Notes: generated by a model from the letters alone, not told the origin. A stretch of DNA of 64,000 nt from JAURNZ01 sp036337715 (GCA_036337715.1 JAYZDS010000004.1:178741-242740), one strand, 5' to 3'. Numbered from the stretch's first letter, positions 53,086 through 61,991 are shown. A program made the numbers and translations.

Positions 53086-53175
53086 AGCAGTATTCTATGA
53101 AAGGAACATGCTAATCGTAAATAATTAATCTGACTAATAACTTTCTATTATTTAGATAACCAAAAGATTTTTAGT

Positions 53176-54183
53176 TTATTTTGAAACTGCAGACTCTATT
53201 AATGAAAGCACTTTTTTATCAGCATCTAACTTTGCCCTAACACCAATTGGAATGGTATAAGTTTTTGGTTGGTGACCAAATAACAAGCCAGATATAACCG
53301 GTATTTTTCTATTTTTAAAATGATCGGCTAAAATATCGTTTAAAGCAAGGTCAGATGCACGATTAGAATGACATTGCTCACAAGAACCGAAAATAAAACC
53401 ACTTATTTGGTCTAATACGCCTGCAAGGGCTAACTGTGTTAACATTCTATCGATGCGATATAGGTCTTCACCAACATCCTCAACAAATAGAATTTTACCA
53501 TGCCAATCGTTAATCATATATGGGGTTGCTAATAATGATTGGATAATTGTTAAATTACCACCAACCAAAACACCTTCAGCATGACCGCTATGAATAGTAG
53601 TTATCTCTTTTTTAAGGGGAATTAAATCAGAATCATCAATTGTTTGACTGTTTTCATAATTAGCCACTTCGCCCTCGAATAAAATTGATTTCATCATGTT
53701 TGCACTACTTTTTGGCACAGTTAATCCGAACATTGGACCATAAAAAGTGATTAAGTTTGTCTTAGTGAAAATAGCGTTTAGTAAAGCAGTATCATCGCTA
53801 TAACCCATAACAACCTTTGGGTGCGCCTGAATAGCAGCATAATCTATTAATGGCAGCACTCGCATAGCACCGTATCCACCTGCTATCTCAAAAACTGCTT
53901 TAATTTCTGGATTAAGAAAAGCGTCATTCACTTCTTTTGCGCGACTTTCATCGCTGCCAGCAAACCATAAATATTGCTGATAGACATCATCAGAAATGAC
54001 GGGTTCTAAACCAAATGCTTTCACACGAAGCATTGCTTGGTGAACTTTATCGGCTGAAACGGCATAACCCACTTGTACTAATGCAACTTTATCGCCAACT
54101 TTAAGGTGCGGTGGTTTAATTGGTGCAGATATCGATAAAGATAGACACATACTAAGAAATAAACAATAAAAGTAGTATTGCAT
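53176..54183 (-). CDS. LD-carboxypeptidase, peptidase family S66
   Basis: 335 residues with a signal peptide (ending SLSISA, about residue 20), so it acts in the periplasm. Catalytic serine in MGYSDDTALLNA (residue 129), glutamate in FVEDVGED and histidine in LFGHQPKT, the Ser-Glu-His triad of the family. It trims the terminal D-alanine from muropeptide tetrapeptides. Unlike E. coli LdcA, which is cytoplasmic, this copy is exported. It lies inside the DUF4116 array between a short N-terminal-type gene (54213) and an orphan tail (52972). Confidence 0.85.
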   Translation of the reverse strand: MQYYFYCLFLSMCLSLSISAPIKPPHLKVGDKVALVQVGYAVSADKVHQAMLRVKAFGLEPVISDDVYQQYLWFAGSDESRAKEVNDAFLNPEIKAVFEIAGGYGAMRVLPLIDYAAIQAHPKVVMGYSDDTALLNAIFTKTNLITFYGPMFGLTVPKSSANMMKSILFEGEVANYENSQTIDDSDLIPLKKEITTIHSGHAEGVLVGGNLTIIQSLLATPYMINDWHGKILFVEDVGEDLYRIDRMLTQLALAGVLDQISGFIFGSCEQCHSNRASDLALNDILADHFKNRKIPVISGLLFGHQPKTYTIPIGVRAKLDADKKVLSLIESAVSK

Positions 54184-54212
54184 GAATTTACAGTATCATA
54201 TTATAAATGCGT

Positions 54213-54647
54213 TTATCTAGATGGCTGTTTTCCAGATGATGGTTCTTCATCAAAGTTACTTTCCCAATCATTATCTGAGTCATATGCATGGACTTCATTA
54301 ATCAAAAATAGATAATACTTACAATCATTGATTAATTTTTTATTCTCTTCTTTCCCCAATTGCTCAAGTTGATTCATCACGCTTGTTACTAAAGCTCTTT
54401 CTTGAGGCACTAAATCTAGTTTTGCAAACTGAAAAGAAAGTGGGTTTTGAGTACTGGCAGTTTCTATAATATCATGGTTATTTTTCAGGACATCATCGGC
54501 ATATTCTAGCGCCATACCATGTTGAGAAACAGCAGCCATAACAACCTCCCTGTCATCCTGAAATTCTGGGAAGTTTTCTAATTCACGACCATTTTTACTT
54601 ACTGTTTCTAAAACAGCTTTTCTGCCTTCTATATTTTTTTTCATCAT
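54213..54647 (-). CDS. Short DUF4116-type protein lacking the F-box-like tail
   Basis: 144 residues. N-terminal cap KKNIEGRKAVLETVSKNGRE and NFPEFQD, then two to three repeats (DREVVMAAVSQHGMALEYAD, then a degenerate one). After residue 85 it departs from the family: a helical, acidic C-terminus (EENKKLINDC...NDWESNFDEEPSSG). The tail present in all other members is missing; an orphan tail lies 1.1 kb downstream beyond the carboxypeptidase gene. Has AGGAAT before ATG like its neighbours. Confidence 0.7.
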   Translation of the reverse strand: MMKKNIEGRKAVLETVSKNGRELENFPEFQDDREVVMAAVSQHGMALEYADDVLKNNHDIIETASTQNPLSFQFAKLDLVPQERALVTSVMNQLEQLGKEENKKLINDCKYYLFLINEVHAYDSDNDWESNFDEEPSSGKQPSR

Positions 54648-54707
54648 TATTCCTATGCATAAATGTCTATTAATTAGTTTAATGATGTTCTTTTATTTTA
54701 CAATTGT
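54648..54707 (-). promoter_or_regulatory. Repeated leader module between array genes
   Basis: Copy of the shared intergenic sequence: TTGTAAAATAAAAGAAC, then ATTAAACTAATTAATAGA, then AGGAATAATG before the start of the 144-residue gene. CATCAT stands where other copies have TATAAT. Confidence 0.5.
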
Positions 54708-56501
54708 TTAGAATTTAAACTGCATCGCGTTATTTGTTTCTTTACAAGTCATCTTCACTTTCACGGCCTCTGGTACACTCAGAAAAGACATTATGTTCGA
54801 TAAAGTTGCCTCATTTTGGTCGATAACTGAATGATCTCTTTGACTTGTTGTATCGAATAGGCTCATTTTATGTGCTTCTTTTGAAATATATGCTTTTATT
54901 GATACCTTCTGCAATAGCTCTTTTATTTCTCCTTTATCCAATAAAGAATACTTCGATGCTTTTGGATTGATTTTCATCGCTTCGAGAACAAATTCTCGAT
55001 TGCTCCTTAATTCTTCACTTGCATACTCTAATGCAACCACATTTTGTGAAACCGCTATCAACATAAATTCTCGATCATTCTTGAAGTCATCACTGGCATA
55101 CCTAAATGCAAATGCATTTCCTTTAACCGCTGCCAGAGCCAGAACAAATTCTCTATCTTTCTTAAATTCATCACTTGCATACTCTAATGCATCATCATCT
55201 TCTTTAACGGCTGCTAAAACAATATCTCGATCCTTCTTTAAGTCATCACTTGCATATCGTAATGCCCATCCATTTCGTTTAACCGCTACCAAAACAAGCT
55301 CTCGATCATTCTTGAATTGCTCACTTGCATATCGTAATGCACAGCCCCTTTGTGAAACCGCTTCCAAAACAAACGCTCGATCATTCTTGAAGTCATCGCT
55401 TGTATACTTTAATACAAAACTATTTAATTTCAATGCTTCAAGGATGAATGCTCGATCCTTCTTAAAATCATCACTTGCAGACGCTAATGCACAACCATCT
55501 TCTTTAACCGCTGCTAAAATAAATTCTCGATTACCCCTCAATTCATAACTGGCATACTCTAATGCATTACCATTTTGTGAAACCGCTGCTAGAACAATGT
55601 CTCGATCCTTCTTAAAGTCATCACTTGTATACTCTAATGCAAGGCCATTTAATTTCAATACTTCAAAGATGAATGCTCGATCTCCCCTTAATGCTTCACT
55701 TGCATACTCTAAAGCACTGCCATCTTCTTTAACGGCTGCCAATACAAGATCTCTGTCATTTGGATTATGCTTCATCACTGTCAAAATGACTTCTTTATCT
55801 TTCTTTAATTCTTTACTTGCATACGCTAATGTATCTCGTGAATATTTAACCGCTTCCAATACAAACTTTTTATCATTCCTTAATTCTTCACTTGCATACG
55901 CTAATGCCTTACCATTTTCTTTAATAGCTGCTAATACAATTTCTGGATCATCCTGCAATTTATATCTGGCATACTTTAATACTTCGTAATTTTTTGAAAC
56001 AGCTGCCATAACAAATTCTCGATCCTTCTTTAGGTCATTACTAGCATATTCGAACACATAGCCTCTTTGTGAAACCGCTGCCATAACAATGTCCCGATCC
56101 CCTTTGGCATTTAAACAACCATAAGAGTCATCTAAATACATTAACATTATTGGGTCTTGACAAACTGCGGCATATGCTACAGCGTAGGTCTTTTTAAATT
56201 CTGGAGCAACATAAAATATAGCGTGTCCATTTTTTCTTATTAACCTAAGCATTATTTCATAGTTAGTTTTTATTTGTTCACCCATATACTTTAAAGAATG
56301 TGGCATTCTAGCCGCCTTAGATATGATAGCTTCATCATTCTTTAATGCATTGCTGGCAAACTCTAAAGAATAAGGATATTCTGTAACCGCTGCCAGAACA
56401 ATATCTGTGTCATTCTGAAATTCTGGAAAGTTTTCTAATTCACGACCATCTTTCTTTACTGCTTCTAAGACAGCTTTTCTGCCTTCTATATTTTTTTTCA
56501 T
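54708..56501 (-). CDS. DUF4116-repeat protein with F-box-like tail, 597 residues (largest member)
   Basis: Cap KKNIEGRKAVLEAVKKDGRE and NFPEFQN, then about twenty repeats. Units 2-5 (about residues 50-150) are strongly diverged and less repeat-like (MPHSLKYMGEQIKT, HAIFYVAPEFKK), while later ones are regular. Tail about residues 505-597: KYSLLDKGEIKELLQ, then AYISKEAHKMSLFD, then TLSNIMSFLSVPEAVKVKMT and CKETNNAM. Hydrophilic, no signal peptide. Its own start lacks the shared leader module; a cyclopropane synthase gene lies directly upstream instead. Confidence 0.87.
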   Translation of the reverse strand: MKKNIEGRKAVLEAVKKDGRELENFPEFQNDTDIVLAAVTEYPYSLEFASNALKNDEAIISKAARMPHSLKYMGEQIKTNYEIMLRLIRKNGHAIFYVAPEFKKTYAVAYAAVCQDPIMLMYLDDSYGCLNAKGDRDIVMAAVSQRGYVFEYASNDLKKDREFVMAAVSKNYEVLKYARYKLQDDPEIVLAAIKENGKALAYASEELRNDKKFVLEAVKYSRDTLAYASKELKKDKEVILTVMKHNPNDRDLVLAAVKEDGSALEYASEALRGDRAFIFEVLKLNGLALEYTSDDFKKDRDIVLAAVSQNGNALEYASYELRGNREFILAAVKEDGCALASASDDFKKDRAFILEALKLNSFVLKYTSDDFKNDRAFVLEAVSQRGCALRYASEQFKNDRELVLVAVKRNGWALRYASDDLKKDRDIVLAAVKEDDDALEYASDEFKKDREFVLALAAVKGNAFAFRYASDDFKNDREFMLIAVSQNVVALEYASEELRSNREFVLEAMKINPKASKYSLLDKGEIKELLQKVSIKAYISKEAHKMSLFDTTSQRDHSVIDQNEATLSNIMSFLSVPEAVKVKMTCKETNNAMQFKF

Positions 56502-56732
56502 TATTAATTCCTCTTTTTAGATTTTACTTTAAATATTATTTTAAGTTTATTAGCATTATATTAAATATTAATATCATTTATCAATGCACAATAGATTTTG
56601 TCTATCATAAAGAAAATTTATAATAAATTATAATCTATTTTAAAACGAGACCTTCCTAAGATTTGATTCATTAAATCAATTGAGATAGCATTTATTATAG
56701 TTTGTAATTAACTCAAAATTAGGAGATTTATA

Positions 56733-57977
56733 ATGAAAAAAGTTGGTAATACTTCTTTTTTATTTAATTCAACTTGTAAGCAATATAATACAAGGCTAGT
56801 AAGTTTTTTAAATAATATGTTTAAACAGGATGGTTTTGAACTTATTACCTCAAACTCAAAAAAATATATTATAGGCAACCCAATAAAGGAGAAACCAATA
56901 GTAATTAAATTACTTGATAAAAAACTGATGCTTAAGTTATTAGTAAATCCTGAGTTATATTTTGGGGAAGCCTATATGGATGGGTCATTAGTGATAGAAA
57001 ATGGGACACTGACCGATTTTTTAGATTTAGCTTTTAAAAACATTGGTGGAGGCAATATCAACAGTTATGGAACAATAATTAAAAAAATAAGAAATACATT
57101 TGGATATTTCACAAATCTAAATAAAATTGTGAAATCAAAAGAAAACGTTGCGCATCATTATGATATATCAGAAAAACTATATGATTTATTTCTAGATAAA
57201 AATAGACAATATTCATGTGCATATTTTAAAAATGATGACGATACACTTGAACAAGCGCAAAATAATAAGATTGATCATATTATAAAAAAATTAAATATCC
57301 AGCCAAATCAAAAGGTTTTAGATATTGGTTCGGGATGGGGTACACTGGCATTAACAATTGCAAAAAAGACAAATGCCTCCGTAACAGGAATTACATTATC
57401 AGAAAATCAATTTGAGTATAGTAAGAATAAAGCAAAAGAAATGAATTTATCTAATCAAGTAGATTTTAAACTTATTGATTACAGACAGTTAAACGAGAAA
57501 TTTGATCGAATTGTCAGCGTAGGCATGTTTGAACATGTTGGGAAGAATTTTTATAAAACATATTTTGATTCAGTTTTTAACCTTTTAGATGAAAAAGGCA
57601 TCGCTCTTATCCATACTATTGGTTCTTATATGCCTCCAAGAAATCCACAACCGTGGATACAAAAGTATATTTTTCCAGGCGGCTATACCCCTAGCTTAAG
57701 TGAGGTAGTAAGGCCTATCGAAAAATCTGGTCTAATTATTTCAGATGTGGAGGTACTACGTATGCATTATGCGCACACACTTAGAAACTGGCATGATAGA
57801 TTTGTAGCTAAAAAAGATACTGTTTTAGATATGTTTGACGAAAAATTTTTTAGAATGTGGGAGTTTTACTTAGCTAGCTGCGAAATGTCTTTTAAATGGG
57901 GACACCAGGTTGTATTTCAATTACAGTTATCAAAAGATAATATATCTGTACCAAATACTAGAGACTATATTTATTAA
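56733..57977 (+). CDS. cfa: Cyclopropane-fatty-acyl-phospholipid synthase
   Basis: 414 residues. N-terminal lipid-binding part (NPELYFGEAYMDGSL), then a SAM methyltransferase: VAHHYDISEKLYDLFLD, YSCAYF, VLDIGSGWGTLALTIA near residue 198, SVGMFEHVG and MHYAHTLRNWHDRF. It adds a methylene bridge to unsaturated membrane lipids, usually a stress or stationary-phase change. AGGAG lies about 7 bases before ATG. It is the only plus-strand gene in the array and looks more AT-rich than its neighbours, so it may be acquired. Confidence 0.92.
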   Translation: MKKVGNTSFLFNSTCKQYNTRLVSFLNNMFKQDGFELITSNSKKYIIGNPIKEKPIVIKLLDKKLMLKLLVNPELYFGEAYMDGSLVIENGTLTDFLDLAFKNIGGGNINSYGTIIKKIRNTFGYFTNLNKIVKSKENVAHHYDISEKLYDLFLDKNRQYSCAYFKNDDDTLEQAQNNKIDHIIKKLNIQPNQKVLDIGSGWGTLALTIAKKTNASVTGITLSENQFEYSKNKAKEMNLSNQVDFKLIDYRQLNEKFDRIVSVGMFEHVGKNFYKTYFDSVFNLLDEKGIALIHTIGSYMPPRNPQPWIQKYIFPGGYTPSLSEVVRPIEKSGLIISDVEVLRMHYAHTLRNWHDRFVAKKDTVLDMFDEKFFRMWEFYLASCEMSFKWGHQVVFQLQLSKDNISVPNTRDYIY

Positions 57978-57989
57978 ATTCAATCTTTT

Positions 57990-58057
57990 TTTCGTTACGA
58001 TTCCGATGTTTTAATGTCTATTAATTAGTTTAATTATGTTTTTTATTCTACAACTGT
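57990..58057 (-). promoter_or_regulatory. Orphan copy of the array leader module
   Basis: Shares TTAAACTAATTAATAGACAT and the pre-start GGAATCGTA with other leaders, followed by ACGAAAAAAAG where a start ATGAAAAAAAA would be expected. No array gene follows: cfa occupies the DNA. It is probably the former leader of the 597-residue gene. Confidence 0.55.
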
Positions 58058-58105
58058 TTAGCAGTTAAACTACATCGCATGCTTTGTTTCTTTTGCAGTC
58101 ATTTT
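58058..58105 (-). pseudogene. Remnant of an F-box-like tail
   Basis: Minus-strand codons read KMTAKETKHAM, stop, FNC, stop, matching the last 15 residues of the 467-residue protein (KMTCKETKHAMKFNF) with AAG changed to TAG. The preceding 100 bases up to 58212 hold no repeat or ORF that I recognise. Confidence 0.75.
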
Positions 58106-58212
58106 TGCAAAACACGCAAGCATCATTAGTATTATCTCAATACTGCCTTTAATGCCAAGAAATTATTATATATTATCATACATTTACCTAGGTGCTTTTA
58201 TTTTACAACTAC

Positions 58213-59616
58213 TTAAAAATTAAACTTCATCGCATGCTTTGTTTCTTTGCAAGTCATCTTAAGTTTCACGGCCTCTGGCACACTTAAAAAAGACATTATA
58301 TTCGATAAAGTTTTTTCATTTTGGTTAATGCTTGAACTATCTTTTTTACTTATCGTATCAAACAAGCTCATTTTATAGGCTTCTTTTGAAATATATGCTT
58401 CTATAGATAGCTTCTGCAATAGCTCTTTTATTTCTCCTTTATCCAATAAAGAATACTTCGATACTTTTGGATTTTTTTTCATCGCTGCTAAAACAAATTC
58501 TGGATCTTTCCTTAATTCCTCACTTGCATACTCTAATGCACTATCATCTAGTGACATGGCTGCTAGTACAAAATCTCGATCTTTCTTTAACTCATCACTT
58601 GCATACTCTAATGCACTATCATCTAGCGACATGGCTGCTAGTACAAAATCTCGATCTTTCTTTAACTCATCACTTGCAGACTCTAATGCACAACCATCTT
58701 CTTTTACTGCTGCTAAAATAAAGTCTCGATTACTCCTTAATTCTTCACTTGCAAACTGTAGTGCCCATCCATCTTGGTTTACTGCTGCTAGTACAATCTC
58801 CTGATCTTTCCTGAACTCTTCTCTAGCAAACCATAATGCACTACCATGTTCTTTTACCGCTGCCAATACAACTTTTCGATCCCTCTTTAAGTCGTCACTT
58901 GCATACTTTAATCCATGATAATGTCCTTTAACCGCTGCGAGTACAACCTCCCGATCTCCCCTTAAATCTTCACTCGCATACTCTAATGCACTGCCATCTT
59001 GTGAAACTGCTGATAGAACAATCTCTCGATCTCCCCTTAATGCTTCACTTGCATATGCTAATGCACTGCCATCTTCTTTAACCATTGCTAAAATAAAGTC
59101 TCGATTACTCCTTAATTCTTCAAATGCTACTAGCACAATCTCCCGATCTTCCCATAAATCTTCACTCGCATACTGTAATGCACCAGAATGTTCTTTAACC
59201 GCTGCTAGAATAAATTTTCGATCCTTCTTTAAGTCATCACTTGCATACTTTAATGCTTCGCAATCTTCTTGAATCGCTACTAAAACAATCTCTCGATCAT
59301 TCTTGAAATCATCGCTTGTATACTCTAATGCAAGTCCATTTTGTTTTAATGCTTCAAAGATGAATGTTCGATCTGCCCTTAATGGTTCACTGGCATACTG
59401 TAGTGCAAATCCATCTTGTTTTACTGCTGCTAGTACAATCTCCTGATCTTTCTTTAACTCTTCACTGGCACACCATAATGCATAACCATTTTCTCTAACC
59501 GCCGCCAACACAATTTCTGGATCATTCCTTAATTCAGTACTCGCATACTCTAATGCAAGTCCATCTTGACTAACTGCTTCTAAAACTGCTTGTTTGTTTT
59601 TTGTATTCTTTTGCAT
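58213..59616 (-). CDS. DUF4116-repeat protein with F-box-like tail, 467 residues
   Basis: A shortened cap (QKNTKNKQAVLEAVSQDGLA) leads straight into about fifteen repeats; the PEFQND segment of other caps is missing. One unit near the middle is shortened (IVLVAFEELRS), and two neighbouring units near the C-terminus are identical in protein (LDDSALEYASDELKKDRDFV twice). Tail: KYSLLDKGEIKELLQK, AYISKEAYKMSLFD, then TLSNIMSFLSVPEAVKLKMT and CKETKHAM. Hydrophilic, no signal peptide or membrane segment. Confidence 0.86.
   Translation of the reverse strand: MQKNTKNKQAVLEAVSQDGLALEYASTELRNDPEIVLAAVRENGYALWCASEELKKDQEIVLAAVKQDGFALQYASEPLRADRTFIFEALKQNGLALEYTSDDFKNDREIVLVAIQEDCEALKYASDDLKKDRKFILAAVKEHSGALQYASEDLWEDREIVLVAFEELRSNRDFILAMVKEDGSALAYASEALRGDREIVLSAVSQDGSALEYASEDLRGDREVVLAAVKGHYHGLKYASDDLKRDRKVVLAAVKEHGSALWFAREEFRKDQEIVLAAVNQDGWALQFASEELRSNRDFILAAVKEDGCALESASDELKKDRDFVLAAMSLDDSALEYASDELKKDRDFVLAAMSLDDSALEYASEELRKDPEFVLAAMKKNPKVSKYSLLDKGEIKELLQKLSIEAYISKEAYKMSLFDTISKKDSSSINQNEKTLSNIMSFLSVPEAVKLKMTCKETKHAMKFNF
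58521..58670. repeat. Two adjacent 75-base direct repeats inside a DUF4116 gene
   Basis: 58521-58595 and 58596-58670 differ at one base (GTGAC against GCGAC). The length is exactly one 25-codon repeat unit, so this is a recent in-frame duplication. Confidence 0.93.
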
Positions 59617-59679
59617 AATTTTTCCTATACTTTAATATCTATTAATTAGTTTAATTATATTCTTTTATTTTATAAATAC
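59617..59679 (-). promoter_or_regulatory. Repeated leader module between array genes
   Basis: Contains AAAATAAAAGAA, TATAAT, TTAAACTAATTAATAGATAT and AGGA about 8 bases before the ATG of the 467-residue gene. It is nearly identical to the copy at 60832-60894. Confidence 0.55.
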
Positions 59680-60831
59680 TTAGAATTTGAACTGCATCGC
59701 GTTATTTGTTTCTTTGCAAGTCATCTTCAATTCCACGGCTTCTGACACACTCAGAAAAGACATGATGTTCGATAAAGTTTCCTCATTTTGTTCAATGGTT
59801 GAACTATCTTTTTCACTTGTTGTATTAAATATACTCATTTTATGTGCTTCTTTTGAAATATATGCTTTTGCAGATATTTTCTGATATAGCTCTTTTATTA
59901 CTCCCTTATCTAATAAAGAATACTTAAATGCTTGTATATTATTCTTCATCGCTGCTAAAACAATATCTGGATCTTTCCTTAACTCTTCACTAGCATACCT
60001 CAATGCATAGCCTCTTTGTGAAACCGCTGCCATAACAATGTTACGATCCTTCTTTAAATCGTCACTTGTATAGTTTAATGCCCAAGCATTTTGTTGTACC
60101 GCTGCTAAAACAATATCTGGATTATTCCTCAATTCAGCACAAGCACCTTGTAATGCATGGCCATCTTGAATTACTGCAGCCAAAACAATTTCTGGATCTC
60201 CTCTAAGTGCTTCACTGGCATCTTGTAATGCACAACCATCTTCTTTAACCGCTTCAAACACAATTTTTCGATCATTCCTTAATGCTTCACTTGCATATTC
60301 TAATGCCAATCCATTTTCTTTGACCGCTGTCAGAATAAATTTCCGATCGCACCTTAATTCTTCACCTGTATATGCTAATGCCTCTTCATTTCGTCTAACC
60401 CCTGCTAAAACAATTTCTTTATCTTTCTTTAAGTCATCACCTGCATATCGTAATGCACGACCATCTTCTTTAACCGCTACAAAAACAATTTCTGGATCTC
60501 CTCTAAGTGCTTCACTGGCATATTGTAATGCCATTCCAGTTTCTTTAACCGCTGCTAAAACAACATCTCGATCATTCCTTAATTCTTCACTGGTATACAA
60601 TAATGCACGGCCATCTTTTGAAACCGCTTCTAGAATAAATTTTCGATCCTTCTTTAAATCGTCACTGGCAAATTTTAATGCACTATCATATCTAAATCCC
60701 TCTTCATTTTGTCTAATCGCTGCTAAAACAATATCTCGATCATTCTGAAATTCTGGAAAGTTTTCTAATTTGAGACCATTTTTACTAACTGCTTCTAAAA
60801 CTGCTTGTTTGTTTTTTGTATTTTTTTGCAT
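59680..60831 (-). CDS. DUF4116-repeat protein with F-box-like tail, 383 residues
   Basis: Cap QKNTKNKQAVLEAVSKNGLK and NFPEFQN, then about eleven repeats; the first is lengthened by seven residues (RQNEEGFRYDSALKF). Tail: KYSLLDKGVIKELYQK, AYISKEAHKMSIFN, TLSNIMSFLSVSEAVELKMT and CKETNNAM. The tail is closest to those at 54708 and 58213, and the cap is closest to that at 58213, as expected for tandem copies. Confidence 0.86.
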   Translation of the reverse strand: MQKNTKNKQAVLEAVSKNGLKLENFPEFQNDRDIVLAAIRQNEEGFRYDSALKFASDDLKKDRKFILEAVSKDGRALLYTSEELRNDRDVVLAAVKETGMALQYASEALRGDPEIVFVAVKEDGRALRYAGDDLKKDKEIVLAGVRRNEEALAYTGEELRCDRKFILTAVKENGLALEYASEALRNDRKIVFEAVKEDGCALQDASEALRGDPEIVLAAVIQDGHALQGACAELRNNPDIVLAAVQQNAWALNYTSDDLKKDRNIVMAAVSQRGYALRYASEELRKDPDIVLAAMKNNIQAFKYSLLDKGVIKELYQKISAKAYISKEAHKMSIFNTTSEKDSSTIEQNEETLSNIMSFLSVSEAVELKMTCKETNNAMQFKF

Positions 60832-60894
60832 AATTATTCCTATACTTTAATATCTATTAATTAGTTTAATTATATTCTTTTATTTGACAACTGT
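60832..60894 (-). promoter_or_regulatory. Repeated leader module between array genes
   Basis: TTGTCAAATAAAAGAA, TATAAT, TTAAACTAATTAATAGATAT and AGGAAT before ATG. On the plus strand two TTAAT words are 9 bases apart. Confidence 0.55.
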
Positions 60895-61350
60895 TTAGAA
60901 GTTAAACTCTATCGAACTATTTATTTTTTTTGATACCTGACTCAATCTTGATGCATCTGTGATACTAAAATAAGATAAGATCTTTGATAAAGTTACCTCA
61001 TTTTGTTCAATCATTGAACCATCTTTTTTGCTTGTTGTATCGAACAGACTTATTTTATAGGCTTCTTTTGAAATATATACTTCTATAGATAGCTTCTGCA
61101 TTAGCTCTTTTATTGCTTCCTTATCTAATAAAGAATACTTAGATACTCTTGGATTTTCTTTCATCGCTTCGAGAACAAATTCTCGATTGCTCCTTAATTC
61201 TTCACTTGCATATGCTAATGTAGTGCCATCTTTTTTAACTGCTTCAAACACAATATCCCTGTCATCTTGAAATTCAGGGAAGTTTTTTAAGTTATAACCA
61301 TTTTTGCTTATTAATTCTAAAGCCATTCGTTTTATATAATTTTTTTCCAT
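60895..61350 (-). CDS. Minimal DUF4116 protein with F-box-like tail, 151 residues
   Basis: Cap (ALELISKNGYNLKNFPEFQD), two repeats (DRDIVFEAVKKDGTTLAYAS, then NREFVLEAMKENPRVSKYSL) and the complete tail: AIKELMQKLSIEVYISKEAY, then TLSKILSYFSITDASRLSQV and SKKINSSI. It shows that the tail can exist almost on its own, which supports it being a functional domain. The frame is intact. Its upstream region (61351-61463) differs from the shared leader. Confidence 0.82.
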   Translation of the reverse strand: MEKNYIKRMALELISKNGYNLKNFPEFQDDRDIVFEAVKKDGTTLAYASEELRSNREFVLEAMKENPRVSKYSLLDKEAIKELMQKLSIEVYISKEAYKISLFDTTSKKDGSMIEQNEVTLSKILSYFSITDASRLSQVSKKINSSIEFNF

Positions 61351-61463
61351 GATTTTTTCCCAACTAGTTAATTAAAACTTATTTATTAATTATTCAAGAC
61401 ATTATATTATTAAAAAACATTAATTTATAAGTCATTTAGTCTATGCTGAATAGAATTAATTTA

Positions 61464-61991
61464 TCATGACGTATGATTATCAATCTCACTAAACATTGCG
61501 ATGGCTAAAAGGTAATGGTCATTGATGGCTTGAAATTCAATGTTTATATCATCATTCATAGGCTTAAATCCATTATAAGGATCTAGTTCAATTCTTTTAA
61601 GCGATGATGGTACACCTAAGCCCTTTAGCTTTGTTATAGCTTCTTTGCCAGTCCAAAAATGTATAAACGCATGCATACATGCATCCTTATCTAAAGACAA
61701 TAAATACTCATATTCCGCTGCACAAAAAAAGCGCTCAGCCAATTTAAGTGTATTCACATGCTGGTTCAATGTCTCAATATCAATGCCTATCGGCTGATCA
61801 CTAACTGCAACCACGGTTTCTTGCGCTTTATGTGTAATACTAATGAAAGCAGATTGACAAGCTAGATAAGGCTTGCCTACATCATTTTTTTGAATAATTA
61901 CTTTTTTCTTTAGTGATTGCTCAACCGATCTAAGATAAAATGCTTTACGATCTGCTTGTGTACACTGTTGATGATATATTTTAAAGGCCAT
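61464..61991 (-). CDS. 4'-phosphopantetheinyl transferase, Sfp/AcpT type
   Basis: 175 residues. Motifs IGIDIE (about 73-78), FFCAAEYEYL and FWTGKEAITKLKGLG (about 127-141) carry the magnesium-binding acidic residues of the family. It moves the phosphopantetheine arm from coenzyme A to carrier proteins. It is shorter than Sfp (about 224) and close to AcpT/HetI-like short forms. No carrier protein or synthase gene is near; it stands inside the DUF4116 array. Confidence 0.85.
   Translation of the reverse strand: MAFKIYHQQCTQADRKAFYLRSVEQSLKKKVIIQKNDVGKPYLACQSAFISITHKAQETVVAVSDQPIGIDIETLNQHVNTLKLAERFFCAAEYEYLLSLDKDACMHAFIHFWTGKEAITKLKGLGVPSSLKRIELDPYNGFKPMNDDINIEFQAINDHYLLAIAMFSEIDNHTS

Noticed and set aside
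60832..60894. PmrA-type box in the leader modules
   Set aside because: The Legionella PmrA box has TTAAT words 11 bases apart; here they are 9 apart and the flanking bases do not fit.
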